DNA of 64,000 bases from Colletes latitarsis. Taxonomy: Eukaryota; Arthropoda; Insecta; Hymenoptera; Colletidae. Every line of letters begins with the position of its first letter. Positions within the stretch are counted from its first letter, which is position 1. The notes below the pieces were generated by a model. That model ran no database searches. It saw only the letters and a program-made list of their open reading frames with translations, and was not told the DNA's origin. The stretch is from assembly GCF_051014445.1 (NCBI RefSeq), contig NC_135134.1, positions 7,965,672-8,029,671 on the forward strand, given 5' to 3'. Below, one piece after another: positions 40,102 through 53,400 of this stretch. The position numbers and the translations under genes are program-made.

Positions 40102-40255
40102 AAACATTCAATTAAATCTGGTCTTGATAAATATTTTAGAGGATAACGCATGTTAGGTCTGGGTTTGGTCTAGGATTTGCTCTCGGCAGGCTCATACTCT
40201 CGCATATTTCTTATACTTGATGGCCAGATCCTGGCCTTTTTCTGGTTTGGATCAC
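40102..40255 (+). repeat. Singleton monomer resembling domain I
   Basis: ATTCAATTAAATCTGG, GGGTTTGGTCTAGG, GCTCTCGGCAGG and ATACTCTCGCATATTTC occur together only here in domain III. The nearest relative I found is about 561-680 in domain I, which shares the AAATCTGGTCTTGATAAAT segment. Confidence 0.6.
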
Positions 40256-40755
40256 GTAGCAATGTGGTACCACACTGAAACAGTCGATTAAACCTGGTTT
40301 CGATCAATATTTTAGACGATATCGCATGTTAGGTCTGGGATAGGTCTGGGATTTGCCCTCATCAGGGTCATACTTTCGCATTTTTCCCATACTTGTTGAA
40401 CAGAACCCTGGGTTTTTCTGGTTTGGATCACGTAGTAAAGTGGTACCACACTGAAACAGTCGATTAATCACGGTCTCGATGAATATTTTATAGGATAACG
40501 CAAGTTAGGTCTGGGATAGGTGTGGGATCTGCCCTCATCAGGCTCATACCTTCGCATTTCTCACATACTTGTTGGCCAGATCCTGGGCTTTCACTGGTAT
40601 GGATCACGTAGTAATGTGGTACCACACTGAAACAGTCCATTAAACCTGGTTTCGATCAATATTCTAGAGAATAACGCATGTTAGGTCTTGGTTAGGTCTC
40701 GGATATGCTCTCATCAAGCTCGTACTTTCGCATATTTCTCATACTGGATGGCCAG

Positions 40756-42683
40756 ATCCTGGGCTTTTCCGGTTTGGATCACGCAGTAATGTGGTACCAC
40801 ACTGAAACAGTCCACTAAACCTGGTTTCGATCAATATTTTAGAGGATACCGCATGTTATGTCTAGGTTAGGCCTGGGATTTGCCCTCATCAGACTCATAC
40901 TTTCGCATACTTCACATACTTGTTGAACAGATCCTGGGTTTTTTTCTGGTTTGGATCACGTAGTAATGTTGTACCACACTGAAGCATTCAATTAAACCTG
41001 GTCTTGATAAATATTTTAGAGGATAACGCATGTTAGGTCTGGGTAAGGTCTAGGATTTGCCCTCATGAGGCTCATACTTTCGCATATTTCTAATACTTCA
41101 TGGCTAGATCCTGGGCTATTTCTGGATTGGATCACGTTGTAATGTGGTACCACACTGAAACAGTCCATTAAACCTGGTTTCGATCAATATCTTTGAGGAT
41201 AACGCATGTTAGGTCTAGGTTAGGCCTGGGAGTTTCACTCATCAGTCTCATACTTTCGCATACTTCACATACTAGTTGAACAGTTCCTGGGTTATTTCTG
41301 GTTTGGATCAGGTAGTAATGTGGTACCACACTGAAACAGTCGATTAAACCTGGTTTCGATCAATATTTTAGATGATAATACATGTTAGGTCTGGGTTAGG
41401 TCTTGGATTTGCCCTCATCTGGCTCATATTTTCGCATATTTCTCATACTTGTTGGCCAGATCCTGGGCTTTTTCTGGATTGGATCACGTAGTTATGTGGT
41501 ACCACACTGAAACAGTCGATTAATCCTGGTCTCGATCAATATTTTATTGGATAACGCAAGTTAGGTCTGGGATTTGTCTGGGATCTGCCCTCGTCAGACT
41601 CATACTTTCGCATACTTCACATACTTGTTGAACAGATCCTGGGTTTTTTTCTGGTTTGGATCACGTAGTAATGTGGTACCACACCGAAACATTCAATTAA
41701 ACCTGGTCTTGATAAATATTTTAGAGGATAACGCATGTTAGGTCTGGGTTAGGTCTAGGATTTGCCCTCATCAGGGTCATACTTTCGTGTTTCTCACATA
41801 CTTGTTGAACAGATCCTGGGCTATTTCTGGATTGAATCACGTAGTAATGTGGTACCACACTGAAACAGTCAATGAAACCTGGTTTCGATCAATATTTTAT
41901 AGGTTGACGCAAGTTAGGTCTGGGATAGGTCTGGGATTTGCCCTCATCAGGGTCATATTTTCGCGTTTTTCACATACTTGTTGAACAGATCCCTAACTTT
42001 TTCTGCTTTGGATCACGTCCTAATGTGGTACCACACTGAAACAGTCCATCAAACCTGGTTTAGACCAATAATTTAGAGGAAAACGCATGTTAGGTCTAGG
42101 TTAGGCCTGGGATTTGCCCTCATCAGACTCATACTTTCGCATACTTCACATACTTGTTGAACAGATCCTGGGTTTTTTTCCGGTTTGGATCACGTAGTAA
42201 TGTGGTACCACACTGAAATAGTCGATTAAACCTGGTTTCGATGAATATTTTTGAGGATAACGCATGTTAGGTCTGGGATAGGTCTAGGATTTGCCCTCAT
42301 CAGACTCATACTTTCGCATTCTTCACATACTTGTTGAACGGATCCTGGGTTTTTTCTGGTTTGGAGCACGCAGTAATGTGGTACCACACTGAAACATTCA
42401 ATTAAACCTGGTCTTGATAAATATTTTAGAGGATAACGCATGTTAGGTCTGGGTAAGGTGTAGGATTTGCCCTCATCAGGGTCATACTTTCGTATTTTTC
42501 ACATACTTGTTGAACAGATCCTGGGCTTTTCCGGTTTGGATCACGCAGTAATGTGGTACCACACTGAAACAGTCCACTAAACCTGGTCACGATCAATATT
42601 TTAGAGAATAAGGCATGTTAGGTCAAGGTTAGGTCCGGGATTTGCCCTCATCAGACTCATACTTTCGCATTCTTCACATACTT
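40756..42683 (+). repeat. Middle copy of the 22-monomer register
   Basis: Its left part matches 32306-32955 (offset 8450, 48 monomers) and about 44630 onward (offset 3874). Its right part matches 37275-38810. It therefore joins pieces found separately elsewhere. Confidence 0.7.
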
Positions 42684-44355
42684 GTTGAACGGATCCTGGG
42701 TTTTTTCTGGTTTGGATCACGTAGTAATGTGGTACCGCACTGAAACATTCAATTAAACCTGGTCTTGATAAATATTTTATAGGATAACGCATGTTAGGTC
42801 TGGGTAAGGTCTAGGATTTGCCCTCATCAGGCTCGTACTTTCGCGCTTTTCACACACTTGTTGAACAGATCCTGGGTTTTTTTCTGGTTTGGATCACGTA
42901 GTAATGTGGTACCACACTGAAACAGTCGATTGAACCTGCTTTCGATGAATATTTTATAGGATAACGCAAGTTAGGTCTGGGATAGGTGTGGGATCTGCCC
43001 TCATCAGGCTCATACCTTCGCATTTCTCACATACTTGTTGGCCAGATCCTGGGCTTTCACTGGTCTGGATCACGTAGTAATGTGGTACCACACCGAAACA
43101 GTCCATAAAACCTGGTTTCGATCAATATTCTAGAGAATAACGCATGTTAGGTCTTGGTTAGGTCTCGGATATGCTCTCATCACGCTCGTACTTTCGCATA
43201 TTTCTCATACTGGATGGCCAGATTCTGAGCTTTTTCTGGTTCGCATCACGTAGTAATGTAGTACCACACTGAAACAGTCAATTAAACCTAGTTTCCACCA
43301 ATATTTTACAGGACAACGCAAGTTAGGTCTGGGATAGGTCTGGGATTTGCCCTCATCAGGCTCGTACTTTCGCGTTTTTCACACACTTGTTGAACAGATC
43401 CTGGGGGTTTTTCTGGTTTGGATCACGTAGTAATGTGTTACCACACTGAAACAGTCGATTAAACCTGGTTTCGATCAATCTTTTTGAGGATAACGCATGT
43501 TAGGTCTGGGATAGGTCTGGGATTTGCCCTCATCAGACACATACTTTCGCATTCTTCACATACTTGTTGAACGGATCCTGGGTTTTTTCTGGTTTGGATC
43601 ACGTAGTAATGTGGTACCACACTGAAACATTCAATTAAACCTGGTCTTGATCAATATTTTAGAGGATAACGCATGTTAGGTCTGGGTAAGGTGTAGGATT
43701 TGCCCTCATCAGGGTCATACTTTCGCATTCTTCACATACTTGTTGAACGGATCCTGGGTTTTTTCTGGTTTGGATCACGTAGTAATGTGGTACCACACTG
43801 AAACATTCAATTAAACCTGGTCTTGATAAATATTTTAGAGGATAACGCATGTTAGGTCTGGGTAAGGTCTAGGATTTGCCCTCATCAGGCTCATACTTTC
43901 GCATATTTCTCATACTTCATGGCTAGATCCTGGGCTATTTCTGGATTGGATCACGTTGTAATGTGGTACCACACTGAAACAGTCCATTAAACCTGGTTTC
44001 GATCAATATTTTTGAGGATAACGTATGTTAGGTCTAGGTTAGGCCTGGGAGTTTCGCTCATCAGTCTCATACTTTCGCATACTTCACATACTTGTTGAAC
44101 AGATCCTGGCCTTTTTCTGGTTTGGATCACGTAGCAATGTGGTACCACACTGAAACAGTCGATTAAACCTGGTTTCGATCAATATTTTAGACGATATCGC
44201 ATGTTAGGTCTGGGATAGGTCTGGGATTTGCCCTCATCAGGTTCATACTTTCGCAGTTTTAACATACATGTTGACCTGATCGAGTGTTTTTTCTGCTTTG
44301 AATCACGTAGTAACGTGGACCACACTAAAACTGTCAATTAAACATGGTCTTGATA
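42601..44355 (+). repeat. Copy of 33797-35900 with two monomers removed
   Basis: 42601 to about 43725 aligns to 33797 onward at offset 8804 (50 monomers). About 43730 to 44340 aligns to about 35280-35890 at offset 8452 (48 monomers). The 352-bp change is exactly two monomers. The right end is a chimeric monomer: CTTGATAAACATTTTTGAGG at about 44348 joins two types. Confidence 0.72.
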
Positions 44356-44471
44356 AACATTTTTGAGGATAACGCATGTTAGGTCTGGGATAGGTCTGGG
44401 ATTTGCCCTCATCAGACTCATACTTTCGCATTCTTCACATACTTGTTGAACGGATCCTGGGTTTTTTCTGG
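44296..44471 (+). repeat. Palindrome-lacking monomer, chimeric copy 5
   Basis: Left part as in copies 1, 3 and 4; after AACATGGTCTTGATAAAC it switches to ATTTTTGAGG and the BamHI type. Confidence 0.75.
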
Positions 44472-47400
44472 TTTGGATCACGTAGTAATGTGGTACCACA
44501 CTGAAACATTCAATTAAACCTGGTCTTGATAAATATTTTAGAGGATAACGCATGTTAGGTCTGGGTAAGGTGTAGGATTTGCCCTCATCAGGGTCATACT
44601 TTCGTATTTTTCACATACTTGTTGAACAGATCCTGGGCTTTTCCGGTTTGGATCACGCAGTAATGTGGTACCACACTGAAACAGTCCACTAAACCCGGTT
44701 TCGATCAATATTTTAGAGGATACCGCATGTTATGTCTAGGTTAGGCCTGGGATTTGCCCTCATCAGACTCATACTTTCGCATACTTCACATACTTGTTGA
44801 ACAGATCCTGGGTTTTTTTCTGGTTTGGATCACGTAGTAATGTTGTACCACACTGAAGCATTCAATTAAACCTGGTCTTGATAAATATTTTAGAAGATAA
44901 CGCATGTTAGGTCTGGGTAAGGTCTAGGATTTGCCCTCATCAGGCTCATACTTTCGCATATTTCTAATACTTCATGGCTAGATCCTGGGCTATTTCTGGA
45001 TTGGATCACGTTGTAATGTGGTACCACACTGAAACAGTCCATTAAACCTGGTTTCGATCAATATTTTTGAGGATAACGCATGTTAGGTCTAGGTTAGGCC
45101 TGGGAGTTTCACTCATCAGTCTCATACTTTCGCATACTTCACATACTAGTTGAACAGTTCCTGGGTTATTTCTGGTTTGGATCAGGTAGTAATGTGGTAC
45201 CACACTGAAACAGTCGATTAAACCTGGTTTCGATCAATATTTTAGATGATAATACATGTTAGGTCTGGGTTAGGTCTTGGATTTGCCCTCATCTGGCTCA
45301 TATTTTCGCATATTTCTCATACTTGTTGGCCAGATCCTGGGCTTTTTCTGGATTGGATCACGTAGTTATGTGGTACCACACTGAAACAGTCGATTAATCC
45401 TGGTCTCGATCAATATTTTATTGGATAACGCAAGTTAGGTCTGGGATTTGTCTGGGATCTGCCCTCGTCAGACTCATACTTTCGCATACTTCACATACTT
45501 GTTGAACAGATCCTGGGTTTTTTTCTGGTTTGGATCACGTAGTAATGTGGTACCACACCGAAACATTCAATTAAACCTGGTCTTGATAAATATTTTAGAG
45601 GATAACGCATGTTAGGTCTGGGTTAGGTCTAGGATTTGCCCTCATCAGGGTCATACTTTCGTGTTTCTCACATACTTGTTGAACAGATCCTGGGCTATTT
45701 CTGGATTGAATCACGTAGTAATGTGGTACCACACTGAAACAGTCAATGAAACCTGGTTTCGATCAATATTTTATAGGTTGACGCAAGTTAGGTCTGGGAT
45801 AGGTCTGGGATTTGCCCTCATCAGGGTCATATTTTCGCGTTTTTCACATACTTGTTGAACAGATCCCTGGCTTTTTCTGGTTTGGATCACGTCCTAATGT
45901 GGTACCACACTGAAACAGTCCATCAGACCTGGTTTAGATCAATAATTTAGAGGAAAACGCATGTTAGGTCTAGGTTAGGCCTGGGATTTGCCCTCATCAG
46001 ACTCATACTTTCGCATACTTCACATACTTGTTGAACAGATCCTGGGTTTTTTTCCGGTTTGGATCACGTAGTAATGTGGTACCACACTGAAACAGTCGAT
46101 TAAACCTGGTTTCGATCAATATTTTTGAGGATAACGCATGTTAGGTCTGGGATAGGTCTGGGATTTGCCCTCATCAGACTCATACTTTCGCATTCTTCAC
46201 ATACTTGTTGAACGGATCCTGGGTTTTTTCTGGTTTGGATCACGTAGTAATGTGGTACCACACTGAAGCATTGAATTAAACCTGGTCTTGATAAATATTT
46301 TAGAGGATAACGCATGTTAGGTCTGGGTAAGGTCTAGGATTTGCCCTCATCAGGCTCATACTTTCGCATATTTCTAATACTTCATGGCTAGATCCTGGGC
46401 TATTTCTGGATTGGATCACGTTGTAATGTGGTACCACACTGAAACAGTCCATTAAACCTGGTTTCGATCAATATTTTTGAGGATAACGCATGTTAGGTCT
46501 AGGTTAGGCCTGGGAGTTTCACTCATCAGTCTCATACTTTCGCATACTTCACATACTAGTTGAACAGTTCCTGGGTTATTTCTGGTTTGGATCAGGTAGT
46601 AATGTGGTACCACACTGAAACAGTCGATTAAACCTGGTTTCGATCAATATTTTAGATGATAATACATGTTAGGTCTGGGTTAGGTCTTGGATTTGCCCTC
46701 ATCTGGCTCATATTTTCGCATATTTCTCATACTTGTTGGCCAGATCCTGGGCTTTTTCTGGATTGGATCTCGTAGTTATGTGGTACCACACTGAAACAGT
46801 CGATTAATCCTGGTCTCGATCAATATTTTATTGGATAACGCAAGTTAGGTCTGGGATTTGTCTGGGATCTGCCCTCGTCAGACTCATACTTTCGCATACT
46901 TCACGTACTTGTTGAACAGATCCTGGGTTTTTTTCTGGTTTGGATCACGTAGTAATGTGGTACCACACCGAAACATTCAATTAAACCTGGTCTTGATAAA
47001 TATTTTAGAGGATAACGCATGTTAGGTCTGGGTTAGGTCTAGGATTTGCCCTCATCAGGGTCATACTTTCGTGTTTCTCACATACTTGTTGAACAGATCC
47101 TGGGCTATTTCTGGATTGAATCACGTAGTAATGTGGTACCACACTGAAACAGTCAATGAAACCTGGTTTCGATCAATATTTTATAGGTTGACGCAAGTTA
47201 GGTCTGGGATAGGTCTGGGATTTGCCCTCATCAGGGTCATATTTTCGCGTTTTTCACATACTTATTGAACCGATCCCTGGCTTTTTCTGGTTTGGATCAC
47301 GTCCTAATGTGGTACCACACTGAAACAGTCCATCAAACCTGGTTTAGATCAATAATTTAGAGGAGAACGCATGTTAGGTCTAGGTTAGGCCTGGGATTTG

Positions 47401-50400
47401 CCCTCATCAGGCTCATACTTTCGCATATTTCTAATACTTCATGGCTAGATCCTGGGCTATTTCTGGATTGGATCACGTTGTAATGTGGTACCACACTGAA
47501 ACAGTCCATTAAACCTGGTTTCGATCAATATTTTTGAGGATAACGCATGTTAGGTCTAGGTTAGGCCTGGGAGTTTCACTCATCAGTCTCATACTTTCGC
47601 ATACTTCACATACTAGTTGAACAGTTCCTGGGTTATTTCTGGTTTGGATCAGGTAGTAATGTGGTACCACACTGAAACAGTCGATTAAACCTGGTTTCGA
47701 TCAATATTTTAGAGGATAACTCATGTTAGGTCTGGCATAGGTCTGGGATTTGCCCTCATCAGACTCATACTTTCGCATACTTCACATACTTGATGAACAG
47801 ATCCTGGCCTTTTTCTGGTTTGGATCACGTAGCAATGTGGTACCACACGGAAACAGTCGATTAAACCTGGTTTCGATCAATATTTTAGACGATATCGCAT
47901 GTTAGGTCTGGGATAGGTCTGGGATTTGCCCTCATCAGGGTCATACTTTCGCATTTTTCCCATACTTGTTGACCAGAACCCTGGCTTTTTCTGGTTTGGA
48001 TCACGTAGTAAAGTGGTACCACACTGAAACAGTCGATTAATCACGGTCTCGATGAATATTTTATAGGATAACGCAAGTTAGGTCTGGGATAGGTGTGGGA
48101 TCTGCCCTCATCAGGCTCATACCTTCGCATTTCTCACATACTTGTTGGCCAGATCCTGGGCTTTCACTGGTCTGGATCACGTAGTAATGTGGTACCACAC
48201 TGAAACAGTCCATTAAACCTGGTTTCGATCAATATTCTAGAGAATAACGCATGTTAGGTCTTGGTTAGGTCTCGGATATGCTCTCATCACGCTCGTACTT
48301 TCGCATATTTCTCATACTGGATGGCCAGATTCTGGGCTTTTTCTGGTTTGAATCACGTAGTAATGTAGTACCACACTGAAACAGTCAATTAAACCTAGTT
48401 TCCACCAATATTTTACAGGACAACGCAAGTTAGGTCTGGGATAGGTCTGGGATTTGCCCTCATCAGGCTCGTACTTTCGCGTTTTTCACACACTTGTTGA
48501 ACAGATCCTGGATTTTTTTCTGGTTTGGATCCCGTAGTAATGTGGTACCACACTGAAACAGTCGATTAAACCTGGTTTCGATCAATATTTTTGAGGATAA
48601 CGCATGTTAGGTCTGGGATAGGTCTGGGATTTGCCCTCATCAGACTCATACTTTCGCATTCTTCACATACTTGTTGAACGGATCCTGGGTTTTTTCTGGT
48701 TTGGATCACGTAGTAATGTGGTACCACACTGAAGCATTCAATTAAACCTGGTCTTGATAAATATTTTAGAGGATAACGCATGTTAGGTCTGGGTAAGGTC
48801 TAGGATTTGCCCTCATCAGGCTCATACTTTCGCATATTTCTAATACTTCATGGCTAGATCCTGGGCTATTTCTGGATTGGATCACGTTGTAATGTGGTAC
48901 CACACTGTAACAGTCTATTAAACCTGGTTTCGATCAATATTTTAGATGATAATACATGTTAGGTCTGGGTTAGGTCTTGGATTTGCCCTCATCTGGCTCA
49001 TATTTTCGCATATTTCTCATACTTGTTGGCCAGATCCTGGGCTTTTTCTGGATTGGATCACGTAGTTATGTGGTACCACACTGAAACAGTCGATTAATCC
49101 TGGTCTCGATCAATATTTTATTGGATAACGCAAGTTAGGTCTGGGATTTGTCTGGGATCTGCCCTCGTCAGACTCATACTTTCGCATACTTCACATACTT
49201 GTTGAACAGATCCTGGGTTTTTTTCTGGTTTGGATCACGTAGTAATGTGGTACCACACCGAAACATTCAATTAAACCTGGTCTTGATAAATATTTTAGAG
49301 GATAACGCATGTTAGGTCTGGGTTAGGTCTAGGATTTGCCCTCATCAGGGTCATACTTTCGTGTCTCTCACATACTTGTTGAACAGATCCTGGGCTATTT
49401 CTGGATTGAATCACGTAGTAATGTGGTACCACACTGAAACAGTCAATGAAACCTGGTTTCGATCAATATTTTATAGGTTGACGCAAGTTAGGTCTGGGAT
49501 AGGTCTGGGATTTGCCCTCATCAGGGTCATATTTTCGCGTTTTTCACATACTTGTTGAACAGATCCCTGGCTTTTTCTGGTTTGGATCACGTCCTAATGT
49601 GGTACCACACTGAAACAGTCCATCAGACCTGGTTTAGATCAATAATTTAGAGGAAAACGCATGTTAGGTCTAGGTTAGGCCTGGGATTTGCCCTCATCAG
49701 ACTCATACTTTCGCATACTTCACATACTTGTTGAACAGATCCTGGGTTTTTTTCCGGTTTGGATCACGTAGTAATGTGGTACCACACTGAAACAGTCGAT
49801 TAAACCTGGTTTCGATCAATATTTTTGAGGATAACGCATGTTAGGTCTGGGATAGGTCTGGGATTTGCCCTCATCAGACTCATACTTTCGCATTCTTCAC
49901 ATACTTGTTGAACGGATCCTGGGTTTTTTCTGGTTTGGATCACGTAGTAATGTTGTACCACACTGAAGCATTCAATTAAACCTGGTCTTGATAAATATTT
50001 TAGAAGATAACGCATGTTAGGTCTGGGTAAGGTCTAGGATTTGCCCTCATCAGGCTCATACTTTCGCATATTTCTAATACTTCATGGCCAGATCCTGGGC
50101 TATTTCTGGATTGGATCACGTTGTAATGTGGTACCACACTGAAACAGTCCATTAAACCTGGTTTCGATCAATATTTTTGAGGATAACGCATGTTAGGTCT
50201 AGGTTAGGCCTGGGAGTTTCACTCATCAGTCTCATACTTTCGCATACTTCACATACTAGTTGAACAGTTCCTGGGTTATTTCTGGTTTGGATCAGGTAGT
50301 AATGTGGTACCACACTGAAACAGTCGATTAAACCTGGTTTCGATCAATATTTTAGATGATAATACATGTTAGGTCTGGGTTAGGTCTTGGATTTGCCCTC

Positions 50401-53400
50401 ATCTGGCTCATATTTTCGCATATTTCTCATACTTGTTGGCCAGATCCTGGGCTTTTTCTGGATTGGATCACGTAGTTATGTGGTACCACACTGAAACAGT
50501 CGATTAATCCTGGTCTCGATCAATATTTTATTGGATAACGCAAGTTAGGTCTGGGATTTGTCTGGGATCTGCCCTCGTCAGACTCATACTTTCGCATACT
50601 TCACATACTTGTTGAACAGATCCTGGGTTTTTTTCTGGTTTGGATCACGTAGTAATGTGGTACCACACCGAAACATTCAATTAAACCTGGTCTTGATAAA
50701 TATTTTAGAGGATAACGCATGTTAGGTCTGGGTTAGGTCTAGGATTTGCCCTCATCAGGGTCATACTTTCGTGTTTCTCACATACTTGTTGAACAGATCC
50801 TGGGCTATTTCTGGATTGAATCACGTAGTAATGTGGTACCACACTGAAACAGTCAATGAAACCTGGTTTCGATCAATATTTTATAGGTTGACGCAAGTTA
50901 GGTCTGGGATAGGTCTGGGATTTGCCCTCATCAGGGTCATATTTTCGCGTTTTTCACATACTTGTTGAACCGATCCCTGGCTTTTTCTGGTTTGGATCAC
51001 GTCCTAATGTGGTACCACACTGAAACAGTCCATCAAACCTGGTTTAGATCAATAATTTAGAGGAAAACGCATGTTAGGTCTAGGTTAGGCCTGGGATTTG
51101 CCCTCATCAGACTCATACTTTCGCATACTTCACATACTTGTTGAACAGATCCTGGGTTTTTTTCCGGTTTGGATCACGTAGTAATGTGGTACCACACTGA
51201 AACAGTCGATTAAACCTGGTTTCGATCAATATTTTTGAGGATAACGCATGTTAGGTCTGGGATAGGTCTGGGATTTGCCCTCATCAGACTCATACTTTCG
51301 CATTCTTCACATACTTGTTGAACGGATCCTGGGTTTTTTCTGGTTTGGATCACGTAGTAATGTGGTACCACACTGAAGCATTGAATTAAACCTGGTCTTG
51401 ATAAATATTTTAGAGGATAGCGCGTGTTAGGTCTGGGTAAGGTCTAGGATTTGCCCTCATCAGGCTCATACTTTCGCATATTTCTAATACTTCATGGCTA
51501 GATCCTGGGCTATTTCTGGATTGGATCACGTTGTAATGTGGTACCACACTGAAACAGTCCATTAAACCTGGTTTCGATCAATATTTTTGAGGATAACGCA
51601 TGTTAGGTCTAGGTTAGGCCTGGGAGTTTCACTCATCAGTCTCATACTTTCGCATACTTCACATACTAGTTGAACAGTTCCTGGGTTATTTCTGGTTTGG
51701 ATCAGGTAGTAATGTGGTACCACACTGAAACAGTCTATTAAACCTGGTTCGATCAATATTTTAGATGATAATACATGTTAGGTCTGGGTTAGGTCTTGGA
51801 TTTGCCCTCATCAGGGTCATACTTTCGTGTTTCTCACATACTTGTTGAACAGATCCTGGGCTATTTCTGGATTGAATCACGTAGTAATGTGGTACCACAC
51901 TGAAACAGTCAATGAAACCTGGTTTCGATCAATATTTTATAGGTTGACGCAAGTTAGGTCTGGGATAGGTCTGGGATTTGCCCTCATCAGGGTCATATTT
52001 TCGCGTTTTTCACATACTTGTTGAACCGATCCCTGGCTTTTTCTGGTTTGGATCACGTCCTAATGTGGTACCACACTGAAACAGTCCATCAAACCTGGTT
52101 TAGATCAATAATTTAGAGGAAAACGCATGTTAGGTCTAGGTTAGGCCTGGGATTTGCCCTCATCAGGCTCATACTTTCGCATATTTCTAATACTTCATGG
52201 CTAGATCCTGGGCTATTTCTGGATTGGATCACGTTGTAATGTGGTACCACACTGAAACAGTCCATTAAACCTTGTTTCGATCAATATTTTTGAGGATAAC
52301 GCATGTTAGGTCTAGGTTAGGCCTGGGAGTTTCACTCATCAGTCTCATACTTTCGCATACTTCACATACTAGTTGAACAGTTCCTGGGTTATTTCTGGTT
52401 TGGATCAGGTAGTAATGTGGTACCACACTGAAACAGTCGATTAAACCTGGTTTCGATCAATATTTTAGAGGATAACTCATGTTAGGTCTGGCATAGGTCT
52501 GGGATTTGCCCTCATCAGACTCATACTTTCGCATACTTCACATACTTGATGAACAGATCCTGGCCTTTTTCTGGTTTGGATCACGTAGCAATGTGGTACC
52601 ACACGGAAACAGTCGATTAAACCTGGTTTCGATCAATATTTTAGACGATATCGCATGTTAGGTCTGGGATAGGTCTGGGATTTGCCCTCATCAGGGTCAT
52701 ACTTTCGCATTTTTCCCATACTTGTTGAACAGAACCCTGGCTTTTTCTGGTTTGGATCACGTAGTAAAGTGGTACCACACTGAAACAGTCGATTAATCAC
52801 GGTCTCGATGAATATTTTATAGGATAACGCAAGTTAGGTCTGGGATAGGTGTGGGATCTGCCCTCATCAGGCTCATACCTTCGCATTTCTCACATACTTG
52901 TTGGCCAGATCCTGGGCTTTCACTGGTCTGGATCACGTAGTAATGTGGTACCACACTGAAACAGTCCATTAAACCTGGTTTCGATCAATATTTTACAGGA
53001 CAACGCAAGTTAGGTCTGGGATAGGTCTGGGATTTGCCCTCATCAGGCTCGTACTTTCGCGTTTTTCACACACTTGTTGAACAGATCCTGGGTTTTTTTC
53101 TGGTTTGGATCCCGTAGTAATGTGTTACCACACTGAAACAGTCGATTAAACCTGGTTTCGATCAATATCTTTGAGGATAACGCATGTTAGGTCTGGGATA
53201 GGTCTGGGATTTGCCCTCATCAGACTCATACTTTCGCATTCTTCACATACTTGTTGAACGGATCCTGGGTTTTTTCTGGTTTGGATCACGTAGTAATGTG
53301 GTACCACACTGAAACATTCAATTAAACCTGGTCTTGATAAATATTTTAGAGGATAACGCATGTTAGGTCTGGGTAAGGTGTAGGATTTGCCCTCATCAGG

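Noticed and set aside
51743..51760. RNA polymerase III B box (GGTTCGA) suggesting a tRNA-derived element
   Set aside because: It arises from a 1-bp deletion in a satellite monomer; the following bases do not fit the B box, and no A box, cloverleaf or poly-A tail lies at the right distance.
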